DNA of 64,000 nucleotides from Paenibacillus riograndensis SBR5 (GCF_000981585.1 NZ_LN831776.1:5625187-5689186), one strand, 5' to 3'; shown: positions 35,881 to 45,065, counted from the first letter of the stretch. Made by a program: numbers and translations. The notes: generated by a model not told the origin, from the letters alone.

Positions 35881-37251
35881 CTAATTATCCGGCTTATCCG
35901 CGGGCGTTGTGGTTGGCAAAATAACAATGACGGTTGCTCCCCGGCCGGGCTCACTTTCCACCCGGATTTCTCCCTGATGAAGCGATATGATCTGTTTCAC
36001 AATGGCAAGTCCCATACCGCTGCCGCCGTATTTGCGGCTGTGCGAGCGGTCTGCCTTAAAAAACCGTTCAAAGATACGCTTTTGGTCCTCAAGAGAAATC
36101 CCTATGCCTGTGTCGGAAACCCTAACGGTCACGTTTTTGAACTCTTGTCTGATGCTGACGGTAATCACGCCGCCATCCTTGGAAAATTTGATGCTGTTGC
36201 CGATAAGGTTCGTCCATACCTGATTTAATTGATCCTGATCCGCCGTTAGCCGGACAGGCTCCAAATGGAGCTCGAAACGGATGTTCCGGTCCGACCATTG
36301 CGGCTGGACTGCAACGATGACCCGTCTAATCTGTTCATCAAGGCTGAACGTGCTGAGCCGCAGCTGCAGTGACTGCGATTCAAGCAAACTTAGCTTGAGC
36401 AGGCCATCGCTCATCTTGGACATCCGCTCAGCCTCAGCGATGATAATATCGAGATAACGGCTTCGCTCCTGTTCTGCAAGGTTTACTTGCTTGAGCGCTT
36501 TAGCATATCCGGATATCGAGGTGAGCGGCGACTGGACTTCGTGAGACACATTCGATACAAAGTCCCGGCGCATCTGCTCAAGCTGCTGCAGGTCATGCAT
36601 CATGTCTTCAAAGCTGCGGGCCAAAGTGCCCAGCTCGCCCTTTTGCTTAATATTCAGGTTGACGCTGAAATCTCCGGTGGCGATCTGCCTGGTCGCTTTG
36701 GTCAGCTTTTTGATCGGTCTGACCAGGAACATGGCAGCAACCAGAATAATTAGACTGCCTGCGATCAAAGAGAAGGCCACAAAGTTCAAAAGCCACTTGA
36801 TGAAAAAAGTAGCGGAAGGGGGAGCAACCGAGTTCACAAACAGCGCTTTTTTTCCCGTTTCTGTTTTCAACGGCAACCCTAAGAGGCTCTTATCCACACC
36901 AGATACTTGAACAACTTCCCCATCCAGTACCGCCTTAACTTGATCCATAGTGATTGTGGGAATACGGCTTCCGTTAAGTGTACCGTAAGACTGGAACTGC
37001 CCCGTTTCATCATAAACCCGAATATAATAACTGAGCTGTTTCATTCCACTTAGGTAAGTGTCTACTTCCTGCAATGGGAATGACTCGTACATCCGGACGA
37101 TATCCTGGCCATAATAAAGTATGTTGGTTTTTAAGTTTTCGTTAAACTGATCGTAATATACCCAAGTTGCCACCAATAGGGCAATGATCGTGCCTCCGAT
37201 TACGGAGACCAGATAGGTCAGGACGACACGTGTGTATAAGGATCTGATCAT
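35881..37251 (-). CDS. Membrane sensor histidine kinase (HAMP, HisKA, HATPase)
   Basis: 456 residues. Helix 1 at about 10-30, an extracytoplasmic domain, helix 2 near 150-175 (NFVAFSLIAGSLIILVAAMF), HAMP, the HisKA box RRDFVSNVSHEVQSPLTSIS with the acceptor His, and the N, G1 and G2 boxes (NLIGNSIKFSKDGG, VSDTGIGI, GGSGMGLAIVKQI). It overlaps its response regulator by 4 nt. The stimulus is unknown. Confidence 0.92.
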   Translation of the reverse strand: MIRSLYTRVVLTYLVSVIGGTIIALLVATWVYYDQFNENLKTNILYYGQDIVRMYESFPLQEVDTYLSGMKQLSYYIRVYDETGQFQSYGTLNGSRIPTITMDQVKAVLDGEVVQVSGVDKSLLGLPLKTETGKKALFVNSVAPPSATFFIKWLLNFVAFSLIAGSLIILVAAMFLVRPIKKLTKATRQIATGDFSVNLNIKQKGELGTLARSFEDMMHDLQQLEQMRRDFVSNVSHEVQSPLTSISGYAKALKQVNLAEQERSRYLDIIIAEAERMSKMSDGLLKLSLLESQSLQLRLSTFSLDEQIRRVIVAVQPQWSDRNIRFELHLEPVRLTADQDQLNQVWTNLIGNSIKFSKDGGVITVSIRQEFKNVTVRVSDTGIGISLEDQKRIFERFFKADRSHSRKYGGSGMGLAIVKQIISLHQGEIRVESEPGRGATVIVILPTTTPADKPDN

Positions 37252-37922
37252 TCGTGAGCCTCAAGCCGGTAGCCAAGCCCGCGCACCGTTTCGATCCGAA
37301 AATCAGGCGTATCCGCGAACCGTTCGCGCAGCCTTTTAATATGCACATCTATCGTCCGGTCATCACCGGCATAATCAATCCCCCAAATCTGGTCGATCAG
37401 CTGCCCGCGCGTATAGACTTGTCCGGGTGTTCCAGCCAGCTTATACAGCAGTTCGAACTCCTTCAGCGGCAGCGTAAGCGACTCCGTTCCTCTCATCACC
37501 TTATAGGTCTGCCGATCAAGAATGACATTGCCGAATTGAATCTTCTGTGCGGAGCCAATCCGGTATCTTTTCAATAATGCCCGGACACGCGCCGTCAATT
37601 CGAGCGGATCGAAGGGCTTTGTCAAATAATCATCCGTCCCCAGCTCGAATCCCTTCACTTTCTCCCAGGTTTCGCCTCGCGCCGTAAGCATAAGCAGCGG
37701 AAGATCAGGATTAATCCGTCTGAGCTCCTTGCATAACGTCCATCCATCCATAACCGGCATCATGATATCCAGCACGACAAGATCGGCTTGCGTCGAGGCA
37801 TATACGTTCAGCGCTTCCTCTCCGTCCGCAGCTTCGGCTGTCTGGAATCCGTCATTGCGGAGAAACAAACTTACGAGCTCGCGAATGTTCGCATCATCGT
37901 CAGCAACCAATATAGTAGGCAT
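37248..37922 (-). CDS. OmpR/PhoB-type response regulator
   Basis: 224 residues: receiver with the DDD acidic pocket and the acceptor Asp in LVVLDIMMPVMDG, conserved Lys in DDYLTKPFDPLEL, then a winged-helix output domain (QVYTRGQLIDQIWGIDYAGD; TIDVHIKRLRERF). First gene of the pair with the kinase. Target genes are not apparent. The 180 bp before it contain nothing recognisable. Confidence 0.92.
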   Translation of the reverse strand: MPTILVADDDANIRELVSLFLRNDGFQTAEAADGEEALNVYASTQADLVVLDIMMPVMDGWTLCKELRRINPDLPLLMLTARGETWEKVKGFELGTDDYLTKPFDPLELTARVRALLKRYRIGSAQKIQFGNVILDRQTYKVMRGTESLTLPLKEFELLYKLAGTPGQVYTRGQLIDQIWGIDYAGDDRTIDVHIKRLRERFADTPDFRIETVRGLGYRLEAHE

Positions 37923-38100
37923 TCGTTCCCTCTTTCCTTATTGTCCATCCTAATCATTATACAAAAAAATAACCTATAATGTTCCTTCCCCTCACTTCAT
38001 CATTTGTCTTTTGCTTAGGTTTAATGGATAGGATTATGCATTTTATCCGAATCGATTAGGTAAGAGATATAACTTGTAGAGCCTATCCTCATATCTTTAC

Positions 38101-38490
38101 CTATTCTCTCTCTACTTCACTTAACAGATCAGCTAGCTCTTCCGAATTCTTATCTCTTAAATCCAGCATCTTTTCGCTATCGCTATCTTTAATAAGGAAA
38201 CCATTTTTAGTTTTTAAATCTATATAAAGGCTGAATTCAACAACCTCAGAATCAGCGTAAGTAACAGTCATTCGATAGGTTGGTGGACCTACATCAACAG
38301 CCCCGCGTACTTTCTTTATACTTCTTATAGCATCTTCGAATATTTGAATGCTTTCAGTGTCAGTGTAAGTAATTTGCGTTGTTTCAGAAGCCAGGCTAAC
38401 GCTAACAATCTCTTGCTTTGGTCTGACTAGTACAAATATTACAACCAACAAAATTATCAATGAAATTGAAAGGATGCTGATCCTTTTCAT
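38101..38490 (-). CDS. Small membrane-anchored protein of unknown function
   Basis: 129 residues: one N-terminal helix (ISILSISLIILLVVIFVLVR) and an extracytoplasmic domain of alternating beta-strand character (TYRMTVTYADSEVVEFSLYI) ending in an acidic helix. RBS AAGGAGG. The region is visibly AT-richer than its neighbours. It follows a gene fragment (38548-38718) on the same strand, suggesting a remnant of an acquired island. Not recognised. Confidence 0.75.
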   Translation of the reverse strand: MKRISILSISLIILLVVIFVLVRPKQEIVSVSLASETTQITYTDTESIQIFEDAIRSIKKVRGAVDVGPPTYRMTVTYADSEVVEFSLYIDLKTKNGFLIKDSDSEKMLDLRDKNSEELADLLSEVERE

Positions 38491-38547
38491 AAACTACCTC
38501 CTTATTGAAGAAAGATGGAGACTGATCATTCAGTCTCCAAAATAATT

Positions 38548-38718
38548 TTATAACTCATTTGAGTATGTGTTGGAAATCTCATTAAGTAAATTATCCCTAA
38601 CATTATTATCTCGTGTTATAAAAGTTCCTGGTCTATTAGTAATTGCAGAATTCACCTCATCCAGTGTAAAGGTTCCTTCGTTTCTATTTACTATTTGATA
38701 CTGGCCTTGTGGATCCTT
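38548..38718 (-). pseudogene. Orphan C-terminal gene fragment
   Basis: A 56-codon open stretch (DPQGQYQIVNRNEGTFTLDE ... LLNEISNTYSNEL) bounded upstream by an in-frame TAA and with no start codon or ribosome-binding site. Composition is coding-like and AT-rich like the next gene. It looks like the tail of a larger, deleted gene. The family is not recognised. Confidence 0.5.
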
Positions 38719-38799
38719 TTAAAAAAAGAAAATATATTCTTTTTTACAATTCCTAACCCCGGATACAGGCTACTAAGTCCAATACAGCAGGGAAACTGC

Positions 38800-38844
38800 A
38801 AAAGCCCCCAAGCCGCTTGGTCAGCGGTCTTGAAGGCTTTTTTT
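38800..38844. terminator. Terminator downstream of uxaC
   Basis: Arms around AAGCCGCT / AGCGG-CTTG with outer AAAAGCC / GGCTTTTTTT. Reads as a terminator on both strands. Confidence 0.75.
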
Positions 38845-38859
38845 CAATATCTATTCAAC

Positions 38860-40275
38860 TCATCCCCGCGATAGAGGAAACTCAAAATACCGCTCAGCAT
38901 TATGATAGCAAATGTCCTGAACGATGCTTCCCAGAAAAGCCAGATCCCCCGGCGCATCGCCGCTGGCAACCCAGCCGCCGATCAGATTGCATAGAATCCG
39001 CCGGAAATATTCATGCCGGGTATAAGACAGGAAGGACCGCGAATCTGTGAGCATCCCTACAAAACAGCTGAGCAGGCCCAGATTCGACAAAGATGTCAAT
39101 TGCTTGATCATCCCGTCCTTCTGGTCGTTGTACCACCAGCCGGAGCCGAACTGGATTTTGCCCTTGATGCCGCCGCCCTGAAAAGAACCCGCCATCGCAG
39201 CCAGCACATCATTCTGCACCGCATTCAGATTATACAGGATCGTTCTCGGAAGCTCGCCGGTCCGCTCCAGCCCGTCGAGCAGCTTGTATAAGCTGTTCGC
39301 ATAGCTGTTATCCCCGATGGTATCAAAGCCGGTATCCGGACCCAGCTCGCGGAACATCCGTGAATTCGGATTGCGGATTGCTCCGATATGAAGCTGCATG
39401 GCCCAGCCGTGGGCGGCATATTTGCGCCCCATGGCCAGAAGCAACGCTGTCTGGTACTGGTCGGATTCCAGACGGCTCAAGGTTCCCCCGCTCAGGCGTC
39501 TGCTGAAAATGTCTTCCAGCACAGAAGGCGCTGCCTCCGCAAAGGGAAGATGCGAGAACCCGTGGTCGGAGACTTTGCAGCCGTGCTTGTCAAAATATTC
39601 AATCCGCTCCAGCAGCGCGCGTTCCATCAGCGCATAGGACGTGATGGCATAACCGGCAGCTTGTTCCAGACTACGGACATAATCCGGGAAAGACTCCGCT
39701 TCAATCTGCATTGCTTTATCCGGTCTGAACGTTGGAGTAACTCCGGTTTGGAACCCCGGCTGCCCGGCGATTTGTCCATGGTAGCGGAGATCATCGGCGG
39801 GATCATCCGTGGTACAGATCCATTTCACATTGGACCGGGTAATCAGCCCTTGCGCTGTGAAGCCGTCCTGGGCAATCAGCGTATTGCAGTGGTCATAAAT
39901 CTGCCGCCAATTCTGCGGGCTGAGCTGCTCCTCTACGCCAAAATAGGTTTTCAGCTCCAGCGCGGACCAATGGTACAGCGGGTTGCCAAGCGTATAGGGC
40001 AGCACCTCGCTCCACTTGGCGAACTTTTCTTCATCCGATGCATTGCCGGTAATATATTTCTCTTCGACGCCGAACGTTCTCAGCGCCCGCCATTTATAGT
40101 GGTCCCCGCCCAGCCACACCTCGGTGATGCTGCCAAAGCGCTTATTCTCGGCGATCGCTTGCGGGTCAAGATGGCAATGATAATCGATAATGGGCAAAGC
40201 TTCGGCATACTCATGGTAAAGTACCCGCGCTTCTTCCGTCTGCAGTAGAAAATCCTCATGAATAAAAGCCTTCAT
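38860..40275 (-). CDS. uxaC: Glucuronate isomerase
   Basis: 471 residues, the normal length for UxaC. Conserved blocks include ALPIIDYHCHLDPQAIAENK near the start, KWRALRTFGVEEKYITG, ICTTDDPADDLRYH, WAMQLHIGAIRNPNSRMFRE and SGWWYNDQKDGM. It interconverts D-glucuronate and D-fructuronate (and galacturonate and tagaturonate). Last gene of the uxuA-uxuB-uxaC operon, separated from uxuB by the 12-bp minisatellite. RBS GGAAGGGAG. Confidence 0.95.
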   Translation of the reverse strand: MKAFIHEDFLLQTEEARVLYHEYAEALPIIDYHCHLDPQAIAENKRFGSITEVWLGGDHYKWRALRTFGVEEKYITGNASDEEKFAKWSEVLPYTLGNPLYHWSALELKTYFGVEEQLSPQNWRQIYDHCNTLIAQDGFTAQGLITRSNVKWICTTDDPADDLRYHGQIAGQPGFQTGVTPTFRPDKAMQIEAESFPDYVRSLEQAAGYAITSYALMERALLERIEYFDKHGCKVSDHGFSHLPFAEAAPSVLEDIFSRRLSGGTLSRLESDQYQTALLLAMGRKYAAHGWAMQLHIGAIRNPNSRMFRELGPDTGFDTIGDNSYANSLYKLLDGLERTGELPRTILYNLNAVQNDVLAAMAGSFQGGGIKGKIQFGSGWWYNDQKDGMIKQLTSLSNLGLLSCFVGMLTDSRSFLSYTRHEYFRRILCNLIGGWVASGDAPGDLAFLGSIVQDICYHNAERYFEFPLSRG

Positions 40276-40296
40276 CGCTATACTCCCTTCCCTACT

Positions 40297-40372
40297 TCTG
40301 ATACTACTTCAGATACAATTTCAGATACTATTTCAGATACAATTTCAGATACTATTTCAGATACTTCTCCAA
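40297..40372. repeat. 12-bp minisatellite nucleated on the uxuB stop codon
   Basis: On the coding (minus) strand the last uxuB codons TATCTGAAA plus stop TAG are repeated as TATCTGAAATAG / TATCTGAAATTG alternating, about five units, ending in degenerate copies. Because each odd unit carries an in-frame TAG, gain or loss of units leaves the protein end unchanged. Confidence 0.9.
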
Positions 40373-41962
40373 GGTTCTCCGCACCGCTCCCGGTCCTGCC
40401 AGCATTTCCAGGAACATTCCCTCAATCTTGCTTCCGAGGCCAATCTCATACAGTGGAACGCCAAAAAGCTGCTCATCTTCAAGAATCGGGCGCACACTGG
40501 CGTTCCGGTCGCCGAGGGCAACCCCTTGCAGATGTCCCTGCAGCGTTTCCAGCAGCGGGTCAGGACTCAGCGTGAAGGCTTCTCCTTCATCATTCACGCC
40601 AAGCAGATAGCGGCACCAGACCGCAATGGCCAGCGGGATCGCCGTCAGCTGCGCCGGATCAAGCTCCTCCCGGCGGATATACGATTTAATCGTTTCTCCG
40701 AACCGGATGCCCACCTTCTGTGAGGTGTCGGTGGCGATCCGCTGCGGCGTATCCGGAATGAACGGATTGGCGAAGCGCTCCGTCAGCACTTCATCCAGAA
40801 ACTGCTTCGGACTGAGGATGCCGGGGTCCACTACAACAGGCAGACCTTCCTTATACCCGATAATCTCCACGAATCTCCGCAGAGTATCGTCCTTCATTTC
40901 ATCCGCAATCAGGGAATAGCCGAGCAGACAGCCGGATACGGCAAGCGCCGTATGCAGCGGGTTGAGGCATGTCGTAACCTTCATCGTCTCCACATTGTTG
41001 ACCGTATCCCGGTCGGTGAAGATAATGCCCGCTTCCTCAAGCAGAGGCCGGCCGTTCGTGAACTTGTCTTCGATGACCAGGTATTCACTTATTTCCGCGT
41101 TAACGAAGGGCGCGGTATAGGTGTTTTTGGAGGTAATGATCACATCCATACCGCCAATCCCCTGCTCCAGCAGTGCCGCCTGGACTGTTTCCGAAGGACG
41201 CGGCGTGATTTTGTCGATCATCGACAGCGGGAAGGCAATCAGCTGCTCATTCTCCAGATAGGCTACGAAACCTTCTTCAACCAGACCTCTGGCCGTCCAT
41301 TCCTTGGCAATCGTCACGACGCCCTTCTTCAGCTTGTCGCCGTTGTGGGAACAGTTATCCATGCTGACGAAGGTCATCGGGAAGGCGCCTTTCAGATAAC
41401 GCTTGTATGCAAGAGAAGCGACGATGCTCATGGCATGAACCGGCTGCTCCGGTCCCCCTTCGATATCCTTTTCCACAATGCCAAGGTACTTGCCGTTAGG
41501 CCCCGTCAGCGAGTATCCCTTCTCCGTAATAGTGAAGCTCGCCATTTGCAGACTGGGGTTCTCGAACACTTCCGTCAGGCGGCGGTCATCTGCTTCACGG
41601 CTTTTGTCCGCAGTAATTCCCTCGACGATGCTGTTTACGATTCTTTTCTGAAAATCGCCCCGTGCATTCATCAACACCAGCAGGGTCAGATTATCATACG
41701 GCTTGTAGACCTTATCGATCATCTCGAAATCAAAGGTTTCCGCCGCGATGATGCCTGTAGCCGCTTTACCGCTGTCCAGCAGCTTCTGGTGGGCATTGGC
41801 TACGAATCCCCGAAAAATATTGCCCGCCCCGAAATGAATCCATTCCGGCTTCTGCTGTGTATTCTTCGCCACCTGCTCATAATCGAACTGCGGCAGTTCT
41901 ACTCCCGCTGCGGTCCAGGCTGCTTGTTCCTGTTGGATACTGCTTCTGGTCAAGCGGAGCAT
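40352..41962 (-). CDS. uxuB: Fructuronate (mannonate) oxidoreductase
   Basis: 536 residues of the mannitol dehydrogenase family. The N-terminal NAD site (WIHFGAGNIFRGFVANAH), the VTTCLNPLHTALAV block and a C-terminal helical domain are present. Between uxaC and uxuA it should reduce D-fructuronate to D-mannonate; tagaturonate reductase (UxaB) is the alternative. Start ATG 41962 directly follows the uxuA stop with AAGGGGG as ribosome-binding site. The C-terminus ends inside the minisatellite. Confidence 0.88.
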   Translation of the reverse strand: MLRLTRSSIQQEQAAWTAAGVELPQFDYEQVAKNTQQKPEWIHFGAGNIFRGFVANAHQKLLDSGKAATGIIAAETFDFEMIDKVYKPYDNLTLLVLMNARGDFQKRIVNSIVEGITADKSREADDRRLTEVFENPSLQMASFTITEKGYSLTGPNGKYLGIVEKDIEGGPEQPVHAMSIVASLAYKRYLKGAFPMTFVSMDNCSHNGDKLKKGVVTIAKEWTARGLVEEGFVAYLENEQLIAFPLSMIDKITPRPSETVQAALLEQGIGGMDVIITSKNTYTAPFVNAEISEYLVIEDKFTNGRPLLEEAGIIFTDRDTVNNVETMKVTTCLNPLHTALAVSGCLLGYSLIADEMKDDTLRRFVEIIGYKEGLPVVVDPGILSPKQFLDEVLTERFANPFIPDTPQRIATDTSQKVGIRFGETIKSYIRREELDPAQLTAIPLAIAVWCRYLLGVNDEGEAFTLSPDPLLETLQGHLQGVALGDRNASVRPILEDEQLFGVPLYEIGLGSKIEGMFLEMLAGPGAVRRTLEKYLK

Positions 41963-43039
41963 TTAGTTCGCCCCCTTGACATTGTCCAGGCTGTCCCAGA
42001 CACCAAGCAAATACATGATGCCGAGCGCCCGGTCATAGAGTCCGTAGCCCGGACGGCAGTTTTTCTCTTCGCCCCAGAGGTGGCGTCCATGGTCGGGCCG
42101 CACATAACCGGTATACCCGTTCTCATGGTATGCCTTCACAACCTCTGCCACATCGACACTGCCGTCACGTCCGCGGTGCGAGACCTCAATGAAATCCCCG
42201 TTCTCAAACACCTTCACATTGCGGATATGGGCAAAATAAATACGGTCATGGAACTCGCGGATCATGGCCGGCAGATCGTTCTCCGGATTGGAGCCCAGTG
42301 ACCCCGTGCAGAAAGTAAGGCCATTGTACGGGCTATCTACGGCGTCAAGCATACGGCGGATTGTATCGCGGCTGCGGATAATGCGCGGCAGGCCAAAGAT
42401 CGGCCAGGCCGGATCGTCAGGATGAATGGCCATCTTAATGTCCACTTCCTCGCAGACCGGAATAATACGCTCCAGGAAATATTTGAGGTTCTCGAACAGC
42501 TTTTCTTCAGTCACATCGGCATAGGCTGCGAACAGCTCATCCAGCTTCGCAAGGCGCTCCGGCTCCCAGCCCGGCATAGTGAACTGCCCCGCTCCCTTCA
42601 AGATCCGGTCCACCATCTCACGCGGATTATCGGTAATGGCAGCCTTTTCATAAAAGAGGGCATTAGAACCGTCCGGCAGTTCTTTGTACAGTTCGGTACG
42701 CGTCCAGTCGAACACCGGCATGAAATTGTAGCAGATAACCTTCACGCCAACCTTCGCCAGTTTACGGATGGTGTCGATATAAATATCGATATATTTATCA
42801 CGGGTCGGCAGGCCGATTTTGATATCATCATGAACGTTGACGCTCTCCACCACAGCTGTACTGAAGCCCTTGCTTGTGATTTGATCCGCCACTTCCTGGA
42901 TCCGTTCCATTTCCCACACTTCACCGGCTACCTTCTCATGCAAAGACCAGACAATACCCATAACCCCCGGAATCTGCCGGATATGGTCAAGCGTAATATT
43001 GTCATTGCCTTCACCATACCATCTCCACGTCATGTTCAT
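41963..43039 (-). CDS. uxuA: Mannonate dehydratase
   Basis: 358 residues, the usual UxuA length, starting MNMTWRWYGEGNDNITLDHI with QIPGVMGIVWSLH, and with metal-ligand regions MAIHPDDPAWPIFGLPRI, NGLTFCTGSLGSNPEND and YVRPDHGRHLWGEE. It dehydrates D-mannonate to 2-keto-3-deoxy-gluconate. First gene of the operon, preceded by GGAGGG and a perfect 18-bp palindrome. Confidence 0.95.
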   Translation of the reverse strand: MNMTWRWYGEGNDNITLDHIRQIPGVMGIVWSLHEKVAGEVWEMERIQEVADQITSKGFSTAVVESVNVHDDIKIGLPTRDKYIDIYIDTIRKLAKVGVKVICYNFMPVFDWTRTELYKELPDGSNALFYEKAAITDNPREMVDRILKGAGQFTMPGWEPERLAKLDELFAAYADVTEEKLFENLKYFLERIIPVCEEVDIKMAIHPDDPAWPIFGLPRIIRSRDTIRRMLDAVDSPYNGLTFCTGSLGSNPENDLPAMIREFHDRIYFAHIRNVKVFENGDFIEVSHRGRDGSVDVAEVVKAYHENGYTGYVRPDHGRHLWGEEKNCRPGYGLYDRALGIMYLLGVWDSLDNVKGAN

Positions 43040-43074
43040 CGATAAACCCTCCTATGATTGTCATCCTCATAATC

Positions 43075-43092
43075 AATCTTGTATACAAGATT
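43075..43092. promoter_or_regulatory. GntR/FadR-type operator (AATCTTGTATACAAGATT)
   Basis: Perfect 18-bp palindrome with the TTGTATACAA core typical of UxuR/ExuR-like regulators, 36 bp upstream of uxuA and between uxuA and the divergent GntR gene. A weaker TGTATAC half-site lies at about 43214. Confidence 0.85.
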
Positions 43093-43260
43093 TTCTTGAT
43101 CATAGAATAAGAATCCCCCAATGTCAATACAATAAAATAAACAGTTTTCATAAGCATGTCCGCTAGAGCAGCCTCTTTATTTTGATAAATATTTTTATTA
43201 CCGCCAAAGATCATGTATACTAGTCATATCTGTCAATACCTATGGAAAGCAGGAAGAGAA

Positions 43261-43911
43261 ATGTCGATCAAAGCTGAAATTATGAATACACTGAAGCATG
43301 AAATCCTTACCTTGGCCTTGAAGCCAGGCACCATTCTGAGCGAAACCGCCCTGTCTGAACGCTTTCAGATTTCGCGGACGCCGCTGCGTGATGTGCTGAA
43401 ACAGCTGGCTCTGGAATCCTATACGGATATCTATCCGAAAAAAGGGAATATCGTCTCCTATATTGATCTTGAATCCGTTGAACAAATTACATATCTGCGC
43501 AGCACACTGGAAAAAGAGATCCTGAAGGATCTCTCTTCACAGCTTTTGCTCACCGGGGTACACGAGCTTAAGGACATTCTGGAGCGGCAGAAAGAAGCCA
43601 TCGGGCACAATGATATCGATTCCTTCCTCAATCAGGATGACGCGTTTCACCGGGCCTTGTACCGGCTTGCCGGACGGGAATTTCTGTGGAATCTGATTCA
43701 GCAGTCCAACGTGCATTACCTCCGGTACCGCAGGCTGCACATGCTAAAAACAGAGAAGCTCGCGGGAATCTGGAAGGAGCATCAATCCCTGCTGGAGCTG
43801 ATGGTGCATAAGGAAACCGCAAAGATCGGCCCGCTGATCCATCACCATCTCCGGGAAGATATTCATTCGCTGGATTTTCAGGAGAATTTCTCGGAGTATC
43901 TGAAGAAATAG
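43261..43911 (+). CDS. GntR/FadR-type regulator of the uxu operon
   Basis: 216 residues: winged helix (ILSETALSERFQISRTPLRD, VLKQLALESYTDIYPKKG) and an FCD effector domain with the metal-site histidines (DDAFHRALYRLAG; HHHLREDI). ATG 43261 behind AGGAAGAG is preferred to ATG 43213. Divergent from uxuA and likely its repressor, responding to a hexuronate intermediate. Confidence 0.85.
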   Translation: MSIKAEIMNTLKHEILTLALKPGTILSETALSERFQISRTPLRDVLKQLALESYTDIYPKKGNIVSYIDLESVEQITYLRSTLEKEILKDLSSQLLLTGVHELKDILERQKEAIGHNDIDSFLNQDDAFHRALYRLAGREFLWNLIQQSNVHYLRYRRLHMLKTEKLAGIWKEHQSLLELMVHKETAKIGPLIHHHLREDIHSLDFQENFSEYLKK

Positions 43912-44137
43912 GCATTCTTCTTTTTAAAAATAATGCATTACCAAACGCAAAGAAAAAAGCTTCCTGCTTGAGAAAGCTTTGAAATATTGCGTGATAAAAC
44001 GCATTGTAATATACTGCAAAATTATGGTAAATTTAGGTTGGATAAGATTTCACATTTGTAACCAATAAGCTACTAATTAGCTGTAACAAATCTCTCGTAA
44101 TAATAGTAAAGTATATGCTGATAAGGAAATTATACCC

Positions 44138-44165
44138 TTGAGATGCGAGCGTATGTCGGTATAAT
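44138..44165 (+). promoter_or_regulatory. SigA-type promoter
   Basis: TTGAGA (44138-44143), 16-bp spacer, TATAAT (44160-44165), about 55 bp upstream of the gene at 44219. Confidence 0.6.
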
Positions 44166-44218
44166 GTACAAGTCAATATTTTACAGTTAAATACTTATGC
44201 TAGGAGGGATTTCAACTT

Positions 44219-44527
44219 ATGATTATCTATGAAGACGAGCTGGCTCCCCATACTTTCCTTTTACTGCAACAGCTGCTTCCTGTTCATGTACAGCGGCATA
44301 TCGTAGATGTTCTTGAATCGAATTCAACCTCTCATTTTTACTGTAAAGTTGAGCATCATGCACCCAATGTAAATGTTTTTCTGATTGAACATAATCCCGG
44401 GGAGTCCTATACAACATGCCATTGCTATGCCTATGACCAGATCGGAGAAGATTATCTGTACAACAACATGGCTGTAGAACATGTTCAAGCCGTTGCTGAG
44501 TTTATTTCGCGGCTTAATCTCCTTTAG
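44219..44527 (+). CDS. Small cytosolic protein of unknown function
   Basis: 102 residues with no membrane segment and several His and Cys residues (HFYCKVEHHAPNVN, YTTCHCYAYDQ). Strong RBS AGGAGGG and a clear promoter argue that it is real. Its 3' end overlaps the convergent small gene by 14 bp. Not recognised. Confidence 0.7.
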   Translation: MIIYEDELAPHTFLLLQQLLPVHVQRHIVDVLESNSTSHFYCKVEHHAPNVNVFLIEHNPGESYTTCHCYAYDQIGEDYLYNNMAVEHVQAVAEFISRLNLL

Positions 44528-44687
44528 CAGCTTCTCTTTCTTTCTTGATGCGTTCGTATTCTTCTTCAATCGCTTTGGAGAGCAGTTCGGTTGCCGTCAT
44601 ATTCAGCTTTTTGGCGGCTTCAGCCAATTCTTTTTTTATGTAGGCCGGTACATCATAATGAAACTTCACCTTGTTCCCGTACGCCAA
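44514..44687 (-). CDS. 57-residue ribbon-helix-helix-like protein
   Basis: TTG start at 44687 behind AGGAGG that overlaps the upstream stop codon. The protein reads VKFHYDVPAYIKKELAEAAK then KLNMTATELLSKAIEEEYER: a short beta-strand, helix, NMTATELL turn and second helix, the ribbon-helix-helix plan. It resembles the C-terminal 40 residues of its upstream neighbour (EIKEKLIEAAALQDVSATQL), so the two are paralogous in fold. Small size and a TTG start make it easy to miss. Confidence 0.7.
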   Translation of the reverse strand: MAYGNKVKFHYDVPAYIKKELAEAAKKLNMTATELLSKAIEEEYERIKKEREAAKGD

Positions 44688-44699
44688 TGCAAGTTCCTC

Positions 44700-45065
44700 C
44701 TATCCCATGACTTCTTGATATTTCTTTTCAATAATCCGGATCAGCAGCTGGGTGGCCGACACATCTTGTAAAGCTGCCGCTTCGATCAACTTCTCCTTAA
44801 TCTCGGGCTGAAATTCATAAGGCAACTTCAATTTAGGTTCAACCATCCGGCCATCTAGTGTTTTTTCAGCATCTATGGCAAGCTCCAGCAATGTTTGAAA
44901 CGAAGATTCACTAGTGGCCTCTCTTCCGTACTTTGGCAGCACACGCACCAGATATTGCTTTAGGGCTTTTTGATTCTCTTCCGTTATTTCGATACTCAAA
45001 CCTTCCCCCACAAGCTTAAGCTCACAATCAACGCTGTAGCCGAACAAGTTAATCGAGTATTTCAT
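44700..45065 (-). CDS. Small protein with C-terminal ribbon-helix-helix-like domain
   Basis: 121 residues starting MKYSINLFGYSVDCELKLVG behind AAAGGAGG (ATG 45065; an open frame upstream is not preferred). The C-terminal 45 residues (FQPEIKEKLIEAAALQDVSA, TQLLIRIIEKKYQEVMG) match the small downstream gene. Two related 21-bp sites lie upstream, suggesting autoregulation. A HicB/antitoxin-like role is possible, but no toxin partner was seen. Confidence 0.75.
   Translation of the reverse strand: MKYSINLFGYSVDCELKLVGEGLSIEITEENQKALKQYLVRVLPKYGREATSESSFQTLLELAIDAEKTLDGRMVEPKLKLPYEFQPEIKEKLIEAAALQDVSATQLLIRIIEKKYQEVMG

Noticed and set aside
40952..42301. 449-codon plus-strand open frame spanning uxuB and uxuA
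   Set aside because: Crosses two well-recognised genes on the opposite strand; translation lacks any family pattern.
43940..43985. Terminator after the GntR gene at 43261
   Set aside because: AAAGCTT arms are present but the pairing is short and the T-run is ambiguous, so it was not listed as a feature.
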